From an uncultured Clostridia bacterium (GTDB taxonomy: Bacteria; Bacillota; Clostridia; Oscillospirales; Acutalibacteraceae), in the NCBI GenBank assembly GCA_944382025.1, contig CALWMQ010000072.1:1-6178 (forward strand): a stretch of 6,178 nt of DNA, given 5' to 3'. Made by a program: the position numbers and the translations under genes. Below the pieces are notes generated by a model that saw only the letters and a program-made list of their open reading frames with translations, was not told where the DNA came from and made no database searches. Below are positions 1 through 5,395 of the stretch, piece after piece (positions within the stretch are counted from its first letter, which is position 1; each line of letters begins with the position of its first letter).

Positions 1-1025
1 AGATCGGGGACGGGTGGATGCATATTCGTCCTGCGGCAGACCGGATTGTGTACAGCGAAGGATCCCCCTGCCGGGTAGAAAAACTGTATGACGGGCCGGC
101 GGAAACAGCCTTTCGCGTTACGGTAGATCTTCGGCTGCCTCGGCGGATGTGCTACGAAGGCGGCGGCATCGAGAGAGGCGAAGAGACCGTGGTCGTACCA
201 ATTGCCACAACCTTGCGGCTGGGGGCGGAGAATCCTTTCGTAGAAGTAGAGACAGAAATACGAAACACCGCCATGGATCACCGGTTAAAGCTGCTGCTTC
301 CCACCGGCGTGGAAGGGGACTCCTACCTGGCCGGGCAGGCGTTTACCCTGCTGACCAGGCCGGTGGGCAGTCTGCCGGAGACTGGGGACTGGAAGGAACC
401 CCAGTATGGGGATCGGAATTTTGATGGTATTGCCGCTAAAAGGGATAGTTCCGGGGAAGGGCTGGCTTTTATATCCGCCTATGGGCTGCACGAGGTGGAG
501 GCTATGGACGATGAAAGTCATACGTTGGCAGTGACATTATATCGGAGTTTTGCTAAAACGGTGGGCAATAACGATTACGACCAAATGGATGGCCAGCTTC
601 TTGGAGACCTGTCTTTCCGGTATCGTCTGATGCCCTTAACCGGGGAGACAACGCTTGGTGAATTAGTGCGGTGCCGGGATGAACTGCAGGCTGGGTTCCG
701 GCAATATACCGTCCAGGTAAATCCGGAGTATCCTCTGGGCAGGGAGGATTCTTTCATGGAACTGGAGGGTGAGAACCTAATATGTTCGATTCTGAAGGTG
801 CCGGAGGATCTGGAACCCGATACGGTAGTGGTACGGGTGTACAACTGCGGGGACAGAACAGCTTACGGTGCGCTGTCCTTCGGCCTTCCTGTTGAGCAAG
901 GGTTTGCCGCCGATTTGCTGGAAGAACGGACGGAAATCCTGCCTGTGGAAGGCAACCGGCTGGCTTTAACCCTTGCCGCCCATAAAATCCAGACTTTCCG
1001 GGTGCGGTTTAAGGCCAAATCGTAA
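1..1025 (+). CDS. GH38 alpha-mannosidase, C-terminal part (5' end outside window)
   Basis: This is the C-terminal half of a glycoside hydrolase family 38 alpha-mannosidase, an enzyme that removes alpha-linked mannose from oligosaccharides, usually in the cytoplasm in bacteria. The reading frame is open to the left edge. The residues before the first ATG (at 18) read IGDGW, which matches the conserved DIGDGW-like turn at the start of the GH38 C-terminal beta-sandwich, so that ATG is internal and not the start. Further family-like segments are SYLAGQAF, the GDW and DGIA segments near 385-435, GLAFISAYGLHEVE near 460-505, TLYRSF near 535-550, and VVVRVYN near 825-845, followed by a final IQTFRVRF strand typical of the C-terminal end. 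The catalytic nucleophile Asp and the zinc ligands lie in the missing N-terminal domain, so activity cannot be judged. No signal peptide can be assessed. No hairpin terminator follows the stop; the next gene has its own promoter. The family call is confident, the exact substrate is not. Confidence 0.88.
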   Translation, partial: IGDGWMHIRPAADRIVYSEGSPCRVEKLYDGPAETAFRVTVDLRLPRRMCYEGGGIERGEETVVVPIATTLRLGAENPFVEVETEIRNTAMDHRLKLLLPTGVEGDSYLAGQAFTLLTRPVGSLPETGDWKEPQYGDRNFDGIAAKRDSSGEGLAFISAYGLHEVEAMDDESHTLAVTLYRSFAKTVGNNDYDQMDGQLLGDLSFRYRLMPLTGETTLGELVRCRDELQAGFRQYTVQVNPEYPLGREDSFMELEGENLICSILKVPEDLEPDTVVVRVYNCGDRTAYGALSFGLPVEQGFAADLLEERTEILPVEGNRLALTLAAHKIQTFRVRFKAKS

Positions 1026-1055
1026 AAATTTTATATAAATATGGCAAATATCATA

Positions 1056-1085
1056 TTGAATATCGTGCGCATTGTTCAGTATAGT
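1056..1085 (+). promoter_or_regulatory. Predicted sigma-A-type promoter of the surface esterase gene
   Basis: A TTGAAT -35 box (1056-1061) and a TATAGT -10 box (1080-1085) are separated by 18 bases in an AT-rich gap between two genes. The start codon lies 40 bases beyond the -10 box, leaving a short leader. The spacer contains the small palindrome TGCGCA, too weak to call an operator. The promoter suggests that the esterase can be transcribed independently of the mannosidase. Confidence 0.5.
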
Positions 1086-1125
1086 GAAGATGGATTGAAA
1101 ATTTTTAGTTAAAGGAGATGCTGGT

Positions 1126-4100
1126 ATGAAGAGGTTTTGCGCGGTTTTCCTGGCCATGCTGATGGTCGTCGTGATGCTGAGTGCAGGCGTTCAGGCCGAT
1201 CAGGCAGCAGTAAGACCCAGCGTGTGGGTCATGATAAATGGTGGGGAGGATTTTTTTGGCACGGATCTGACACCTTATAAAGGACAGGATAACGTCTGGG
1301 TGGATATTCCTATAGATATAACGAAACTCAACGGTAATAAGGAAAATTATTTCAGTGTATCCACCAATATCAACAGCAACGGGAACAGGGACGACACGAG
1401 CGTGGATTTGTTTGCCACTGGATACGAAGAGGGAACCGCCGGCGGCAGCTTTCTTTCTCCAGACCGCTGGTTTGGGTCTTATAACCAGTATGGCGACCGT
1501 AAAATCAATCTGATGGTTCAGGTATATGATAACGGGGTGTGGAAAACTCTGGCCGAGGATGCTTCGTATCGACAGGATTTACATACCGTTCTTGGACAGT
1601 ATCAGGGCGGCAACTGGTATAATGCAGCCAGGAATATCGTTTTGGGCGATTTGAGCGGTTATACCAAAGCCAGAATTCTGCTGAATCTTCATGTCGGCGA
1701 GAATATCGTTCCTTTGACTGATGATCTGATGTACACCGCACGCGTCAAATTCTGGCATGATGTTACCGTTTCCGTCGGCCCGGGAGGCACGGTGTCCGAA
1801 ATACCCGGGGCGGTTTTGGAGAATACGCAGGTGACGTTTGTGGCTTCTCCCGATGATGGGTACATGTTTGACGGCTGGTATAACGGGGAACAAAAGGTCA
1901 GTGACAGGGCTTCCTACACATTTGAGGTTTTGGGAGACGTAAGCCTGTCGGCTCGGTTTGCGCAAAAGCCCCACCTGGAGCCGGACGGCTATCTGGATTA
2001 TACCAAATACAATGTGGAGGCCTATACCGCTCCCTTCTATCGGGATACGGTCGTATATCAGGAAAGCGCGATGATCGTACTCAATGAAGACGGCTCATTC
2101 CCGGATATTTCACTGCTGTATCCTGTTGAAGAGATTATCTCCGTTCGTTCCTCTGCTCTGGATGTGGAATATACTGAAGGCGAAGATTTTTCGATCGTTG
2201 ACGGTAAGCTGCGTATTCTGCCGGGAACCTCGATGCCGTATTTACGTTATGATGAAATGTACCTGGACAGTCCTGTTGCCAATCAGTCTTGGGCATCCGC
2301 AGACGGCGGCTGGCTGTTTTCCGTTGAGGGGAAGGGGTTCCATTCCCGGCAGATTTCGATAACCTATAAACATGCCGGAGAGCCTTATGAGGGCTTTGTG
2401 CAGCCGTATAAGGGGGATCTTCTTCCGAAGACAATGGAAAAGCTGTCTGATAGGGAACAGATCAAAGTTGCTTTCATTGGAGACTCGATTACCTACGGAT
2501 TGAATGTGTCCGGCCCTATCAACGCCGCTCCGTTTACGCCATCGTATGCAGCCATGACTGTTGAAGCATTGAATGCTGTTTATGGACAGAATGTAACTTT
2601 TAAGAATTTTGCTGTCGGCGGCACAACGGCGTCATGGGGGGTTGAGCAGATGGATTCCGTCGTTATTCCATCGCAGCCAGATCTTCTGGTTATCGCGTTC
2701 GGAATGAACGATGGCGCGGGGAACGTCGCTGCGGACACCTTTGCCAGCGAACTGTCAGCGATGATTCAAAAGATGAAGAACGCCAATCCGGACTGTGAAA
2801 TTCTTCTGGTTTCAACTACTTTGCCCAATCCCGAAATTCCCGAAGCCTATAAAACGCAGCCTGATTATGAGGCGGCGATGCTGGAACTTGAGGAGACGGG
2901 TGTCGCTGTAGTGCAGATGACCAGTATACATCGCGACTTATTGAAATATAAAAATTATTATGATATATCGGGGAGTAATCTGAATCATCCCAACGATTTT
3001 CTGGCCAGAATATATGCGCAAAGTTTAATTGCAGCGCTGATTGAGGAACCGGTTACCAGCACGCCTGTGGGTACGGAGAATCAAGAGACTCCCGCTCCGG
3101 TGTCTTCGGTCATCCCTTCACGTCCGCAAACCGGTGATACTCCGGTTTTGCAGGTGCTGGTGAACGAAAAAACTTGGACTCAGCTGGAACTGACCCCGTA
3201 TTGCGGTCAGGAGAACGCTTGGCTGGAAGTGCCTTTGGAGATTGAATGGTTGCGGGAGGGTATTAATCAGTTTGCCCTTGACAGCAATGTTCAAAATCCG
3301 GATAATCTCACCGCTCAAACTCTGGATATCTTTGCTACGTCGGATAGCAACGGTGTGGCCGATAGCTTTGTTTCTACCAACAATATGTTTTATTGGAATG
3401 TCATGCATAACCGCCATCTCAATATCAAGTTGCAATTATCTGATGGGAGAGACTGGTACGAGATGAGGCAATATGCTTATGACCACAGCGGCGGCTCTCT
3501 GGTTATCGGAAAATTCACCCCGGATGGATTAACTTATTTGTCCGGTCGCAACATTGAGGTGAATGATCTTAGTGCATATTCTCAGGCAAGGCTGCTGATT
3601 AATGCGAATGTGGGAGAAGAACTGACGGTCAGTTCTACTTACGGGGAAGAGGACGGCGGCCACAAACAGAAACCGGACGCGCCCGGCCCGGCGGAGTTTG
3701 ACGGGGACAGCGACAAGGCCGCCATTCGCGTCCGAGTTAATGGCAGCTGGTACGGCGCTTATATTGACGACTATAAGGGAAAAGAAGCCGTATGGGTGCC
3801 GGTTTATGTGGATATATCCAAGCTGAAGTCCGGGGAAGAAAATTACTTTCATTTTTCTTCCAATGTTATTAACCACGGTAATTTTACCGACAGCAGCATT
3901 GATTTATACAGTACCTTTGCCGCTGAGAATCTCAACAGCTTTCTGACACAGCACCAATACTGTGATGAAGGATGGATAGGGTATTCTGACAGGAACATCA
4001 ACGTGCGTTTGGAACTGTATGACGGACAGAAGTGGGTGACGGCGGCGCCTAAGGAGACCACGTATTATGATGAGCACACCGTATTGGGACAGTTTGCCAA

Positions 4101-4392
4101 TGATGGGAATTGGTACAATGCGGGACGGAATCTGGTTTTAGGAGATCTGAGCGGTTATAGTGATGCGCGGGTGATGGTTCAGGTACACGTGGGTACCCAT
4201 TTGGATGTGGCGGCCAGCTACAATGAAGAGGAGTTTGCTACTTTTCTGGAAATCCCTCCCTATGGAAACAATCCTGCCACAGGCGAGGATTTGTCTTTGA
4301 TGGTCGTGGCGTTGCTGGCGGTTGTGGGCAGCTTTGTTTTGGCGGTTATCACCATGCTCCCAGCCCGCAGGCGTAGCAAAACACAGGGTTAA
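1126..4392 (+). CDS. Sortase-anchored multidomain SGNH/GDSL esterase with three copies of an unknown repeat domain
   Basis: This is a secreted, cell-wall-anchored hydrolase of 1088 residues, probably a carbohydrate esterase. Domains in order: signal peptide 1-24 (MKRF, hydrophobic core, VQA then D25); repeat domain A about 33-191; InlB-type beta repeat 212-279 (GG, GYMFDGWY, YTFEV, LSARF); a beta-rich region about 290-440 like the sandwich that precedes some SGNH esterases; SGNH domain about 445-640; Pro/Thr linker 641-673; repeats B 674-831 and C 866-1024; sorting signal NPATG 1049-1053, hydrophobic segment 1056-1078, and an RRRSK tail. SGNH landmarks are IGDSITYG (Ser454), AVGGT (Gly499), FGMND (Asn528) and NLNHPND (His621). 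The usual Asp three residues before His is Asn618. The ribosome site AAAGGAGAT at 1111-1119 gives good spacing to this ATG. It probably deacylates a polysaccharide at the cell surface; the substrate is unknown. Secretion and fold are firm, the esterase role is family inference. Confidence 0.9.
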   Translation: MKRFCAVFLAMLMVVVMLSAGVQADQAAVRPSVWVMINGGEDFFGTDLTPYKGQDNVWVDIPIDITKLNGNKENYFSVSTNINSNGNRDDTSVDLFATGYEEGTAGGSFLSPDRWFGSYNQYGDRKINLMVQVYDNGVWKTLAEDASYRQDLHTVLGQYQGGNWYNAARNIVLGDLSGYTKARILLNLHVGENIVPLTDDLMYTARVKFWHDVTVSVGPGGTVSEIPGAVLENTQVTFVASPDDGYMFDGWYNGEQKVSDRASYTFEVLGDVSLSARFAQKPHLEPDGYLDYTKYNVEAYTAPFYRDTVVYQESAMIVLNEDGSFPDISLLYPVEEIISVRSSALDVEYTEGEDFSIVDGKLRILPGTSMPYLRYDEMYLDSPVANQSWASADGGWLFSVEGKGFHSRQISITYKHAGEPYEGFVQPYKGDLLPKTMEKLSDREQIKVAFIGDSITYGLNVSGPINAAPFTPSYAAMTVEALNAVYGQNVTFKNFAVGGTTASWGVEQMDSVVIPSQPDLLVIAFGMNDGAGNVAADTFASELSAMIQKMKNANPDCEILLVSTTLPNPEIPEAYKTQPDYEAAMLELEETGVAVVQMTSIHRDLLKYKNYYDISGSNLNHPNDFLARIYAQSLIAALIEEPVTSTPVGTENQETPAPVSSVIPSRPQTGDTPVLQVLVNEKTWTQLELTPYCGQENAWLEVPLEIEWLREGINQFALDSNVQNPDNLTAQTLDIFATSDSNGVADSFVSTNNMFYWNVMHNRHLNIKLQLSDGRDWYEMRQYAYDHSGGSLVIGKFTPDGLTYLSGRNIEVNDLSAYSQARLLINANVGEELTVSSTYGEEDGGHKQKPDAPGPAEFDGDSDKAAIRVRVNGSWYGAYIDDYKGKEAVWVPVYVDISKLKSGEENYFHFSSNVINHGNFTDSSIDLYSTFAAENLNSFLTQHQYCDEGWIGYSDRNINVRLELYDGQKWVTAAPKETTYYDEHTVLGQFANDGNWYNAGRNLVLGDLSGYSDARVMVQVHVGTHLDVAASYNEEEFATFLEIPPYGNNPATGEDLSLMVVALLAVVGSFVLAVITMLPARRRSKTQG
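1222..1698 (+). repeat. Repeat domain A of the surface esterase (protein-level repeat)
   Basis: First of three related domains of about 160 residues (residues 33-191). Shared landmarks are YKGQDNVW near the start, ENYF plus a TNIN segment in the middle, a YGDRKIN block, YDNGVW, and the closing run NWYNAARNIVLGDLSGY followed by AR. It is closest to copy C. Alternating hydrophobic and polar residues suggest a beta-sandwich, possibly ligand-binding; I do not recognise the family. Confidence 0.7.
1759..1962 (+). other. InlB-type (Listeria-Bacteroides) beta repeat
   Basis: Residues 212-279 follow the pattern of this small extracellular beta-grasp-like repeat: VTVSVGPGGTV, then VTFVASPDDGYMFDGWYNG, then YTFEVLGDVSLSARF. 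Such repeats act as spacers or adhesion modules in Gram-positive surface proteins. Only one copy is present. Confidence 0.8.
2458..3045 (+). other. SGNH/GDSL hydrolase domain
   Basis: Catalytic core of the surface protein, about residues 445-640. Block I is IGDSITYG with nucleophile Ser454. Block II is NFAVGGT, giving the oxyanion Gly499. Block III is FGMNDG with Asn528. Block V is NLNHPND with His621. The Asp normally three residues before the His is Asn618. My recollection is that a subset of bacterial relatives also has Asn here, and some CE2 esterases are described as working with a Ser-His dyad, so activity is not excluded. Confidence 0.87.
3145..3618 (+). repeat. Repeat domain B of the surface esterase (most diverged copy)
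   Basis: Second copy of the unknown domain (residues 674-831). It keeps the LTPYCGQENAWLEV opening, LDIFATS, SFVS, the NRHLNIKLQL block and SGRNIEVNDLSAYSQAR, but lacks the NWYNA motif of copies A and C (LTYLSGRN is there instead). If NWYNA contributes to a binding site, copy B probably binds differently or not at all. Confidence 0.65.
3721..4197 (+). repeat. Repeat domain C of the surface esterase
   Basis: Third copy (residues 866-1024), joined to copy B by a charged, Gly/Pro-containing linker (842-865). It shares with copy A the segments YKG, AVWVPVYVDISKLKSG, ENYFHFSSN, YSDRNINV, YDGQKW, HTVLGQF and NWYNAGRNLVLGDLSGYSDAR. The DNA of A and C has clearly drifted, so the duplication is old rather than a recent tandem copy. 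Confidence 0.7.
4270..4389 (+). other. C-terminal cell-wall sorting signal (NPATG type)
   Basis: The last 40 residues have the three-part layout of a sortase substrate: the pentapeptide NPATG followed by acidic E and D, a hydrophobic segment of about 23 residues (LSLMVVALL through VITML), and a short basic tail RRRSKTQG. A sortase would cleave between Thr and Gly and join the protein to the cell wall. NPxTG is a variant of the common LPxTG; no sortase gene is in the window. If it is not cleaved, the segment would serve as a plain membrane anchor. Confidence 0.75.
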
Positions 4393-4580
4393 AGGAAAAG
4401 GTTTTCAAGCCTTGCCGGATTTTCATATTCCCCGCCGGAGGAAACGTGATTGTAATAGCCATACGTGGGGTCATACTGGCGCAACATCAGGATATCCGGC
4501 AATAATTGATACACTCTGTAAGGTTCATATACAAAATAACGGGGACCAGATAACTGGGCCCCGTTATTTTGTGTGAGAAA
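4389..4580 (-). pseudogene. Coding-like minus-strand remnant, C-terminal fragment without a start
   Basis: Read on the minus strand, this interval is open for 63 codons and ends in TAA at 4391-4389, which overlaps the stop of the plus-strand esterase gene. The last 47 residues or so look like real protein: they include EPYRVYQLLPDILMLRQYDP, TYGYYNHVSS and ENPARLENLFL. There is no ATG at the upstream end, no ribosome site, and a TGA closes the frame at 4583-4581. The coding-like part begins right at the edge of a strong hairpin (4531-4572). I do not recognise the family. It may be the tail of a deleted convergent gene, or a chance open frame in intergenic DNA. Confidence 0.3.
4531..4572 (+). 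terminator. Strong bidirectional hairpin terminator
   Basis: The arms ACAAAATAACGGGG (4531-4544) and CCCCGTTATTTTGT (4559-4572) pair perfectly over 14 base pairs. Inside them CCAG (4546-4549) pairs with CTGG (4554-4557) around an ATAA tetraloop, with one A-G mismatch between the two stems. A GC-rich core with a U-rich descending arm on both strands fits a bidirectional intrinsic terminator. It lies about 140 bases after the esterase stop codon. A long run of U beyond the stem is absent, so efficiency is uncertain. Confidence 0.65.
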
Positions 4581-4810
4581 TCATCACCATGAAGTGAAAA
4601 TAAAACGGAAACTGCCTCTCAGGCAGGGAAAATGATGACGAGGTAGATAAAATTTTGTTTGGACCCTATAGGTATAAACGAACGAGAACTTATTTACCCA
4701 GTTCATAGGTCGTTTGACCGATGCCTTTTATCAGCAGAACAATCCGCAAATTTGACAAATCATTTTAAAGGGGAAAGGAATATTCTGTCAGGAGAAAATT
4801 TTTTCAATGA
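4581..4810. other. Intergenic stretch with no recognisable gene
   Basis: I find no convincing gene here. Visible structure: a small hairpin CTGCCT (4612-4617) with AGGCAG (4621-4626), followed on the minus strand by T-rich sequence, which could be a weak minus-strand terminator; the palindrome CCTATAGG (4665-4672); and a short GGTC/GACC stem (4708-4719). A lone TTGACA at 4752-4757 has no -10 box at proper distance. The stretch could be a dispersed intergenic repeat or the remains of deleted genes. Confidence 0.4.
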
Positions 4811-4839
4811 TTGCAATTTCCAAACAGGTGCGGTATAAT
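4811..4839 (+). promoter_or_regulatory. Near-consensus promoter of the decarboxylase operon
   Basis: TTGCAA (4811-4816) and a perfect TATAAT (4834-4839) are separated by the optimal 17 bases. Transcription would start near 4846, giving a leader of about 85 bases before the oadG start at 4930. This is the best promoter match seen in the window and suggests strong, housekeeping-type expression. Confidence 0.75.
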
Positions 4840-4860
4840 AGGAACATATTTTATCATGGG

Positions 4861-4890
4861 AGGGAATGGGGTTTTGTACCCTATCTCCCT
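4861..4890 (+). promoter_or_regulatory. Leader hairpin upstream of the decarboxylase operon
   Basis: AGGGA (4861-4865) pairs with TCCCT (4886-4890). After a single bulged C (4885), ATG (4866-4868) pairs with TAT (4882-4884), including one G-U pair, and GGGT (4869-4872) pairs with ACCC (4878-4881) around a TTTGT loop: 12 pairs in all. It would lie close to the 5' end of the mRNA and has no U-run after it, so a role in mRNA stability or translation is likelier than termination. Confidence 0.4.
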
Positions 4891-4910
4891 GGATAGCTGG
4901 ATCTTCAATG

Positions 4911-4920
4911 AAGGATGAGG
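4911..4920 (+). promoter_or_regulatory. Ribosome binding site deciding the oadG start
   Basis: AAGGATGAGG contains two purine-rich Shine-Dalgarno-like cores. It lies 9 bases before the ATG at 4930 but overlaps the other in-frame ATG at 4915, which has no usable site of its own. This favours the start at 4930. Confidence 0.6.
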
Positions 4921-4929
4921 TTTTTTACC

Positions 4930-5367
4930 ATGGATTTCGCTATGCGCTTTCTCGCCGCAGAGGCTGCGACAACCAGCCAAAAAGAATCAGTAGGAGAGAT
5001 TATGGGGGGTGCCGGGATGACGATTCTGACCGGCCTGGTAGTAGTTTTTGCAGTACTGATTCTACTGACCTTTATTTTCTATTTGTTCGGCAAGGTGGCT
5101 GGCCGGGGAGGAAAGACTTCCAGCAATGCCGCCGTTTCTGCACCCTCTCCCGCCTCCTCTCAAGCGGCTCCATCTGCGCCCAAAGCGGCCCGCGCTCCGG
5201 TGGTAGAGGATGGTATCAGCGATGAAGTTGTGGCCGTGATTGCCGCTGCTGTAGCCGCCATGTCCGAAGGAGGACGGCAATATTCCCTGTGCAGCGTGAG
5301 TCGTGTCCGCGGCCAGCGCCCCGTCTGGGCCGCCGCCGGGTTGGCTGAAAATACCCGCCCCTTCTAA
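4930..5367 (+). CDS. OadG-family small membrane subunit of a Na+-translocating decarboxylase
   Basis: This 145-residue protein resembles the gamma/delta subunit (OadG or MmdD type) of sodium-pumping biotin-dependent decarboxylases, a small single-pass membrane protein that holds the soluble carboxyltransferase and biotin carrier to the membrane-embedded beta subunit. Residues 1-28 precede one transmembrane helix (about 29-54, GMTILTGLVVVF through YLFG). An Ala/Pro/Ser-rich linker (63-90) leads to a conserved C-terminal region: DEVVAVIAAAVAAM (98-111), then SVSRVRGQRPVWAAAGLAENTRPF-like residues (122-145), a family hallmark. The start at 4930 is chosen for its ribosome site. An in-frame ATG at 4915 would add five residues, and one at 5002 with TAGGAG before it would drop the first 24. 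The beta-subunit gene follows after 28 bases, so the two are almost surely co-transcribed. No biotin-attachment motif is present, as expected for this subunit. Confidence 0.85.
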   Translation: MDFAMRFLAAEAATTSQKESVGEIMGGAGMTILTGLVVVFAVLILLTFIFYLFGKVAGRGGKTSSNAAVSAPSPASSQAAPSAPKAARAPVVEDGISDEVVAVIAAAVAAMSEGGRQYSLCSVSRVRGQRPVWAAAGLAENTRPF

Positions 5368-5395
5368 CCTATCCTCTGAGAAAGGACTGACCCGC

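Noticed and set aside
18..20. ATG at 18 as the start of a 335-residue protein
   Set aside because: The frame is open to the left edge and the residues before this ATG (IGDGW) match the GH38 family, so it is an internal methionine.
1058..1077. Imperfect dyad in the promoter spacer as an operator
   Set aside because: Only about 12 of 20 positions agree with the reverse complement, not clearly above chance in AT-rich DNA.
4322..4576. Plus-strand ORF of 84 residues overlapping the end of the esterase gene
   Set aside because: It overlaps the sorting-signal coding region in another frame and runs through the terminator hairpin; no ribosome site.
4584..4706. Minus-strand ORF of 40 residues starting MNWVNKFSF
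   Set aside because: No ribosome binding site, odd Phe/Arg-rich composition, and it runs through a small hairpin; most likely a chance frame in intergenic DNA.
4752..4786. TTGACA with TATTCT as a second promoter for the decarboxylase operon
   Set aside because: The spacing is 23 bases, too long for a sigma-A promoter; the 4811-4839 pair is far better.
4757..4812. AATCATT/AATGATT inverted repeat upstream of the decarboxylase promoter
   Set aside because: Only 7 bp with a long AT-rich gap; such pairs are expected by chance.
4866..5225. Plus-strand ORF of 119 residues overlapping oadG
   Set aside because: It is a shadow frame of oadG with Cys/Ser/Arg-rich composition, while the oadG frame has clear family signatures.
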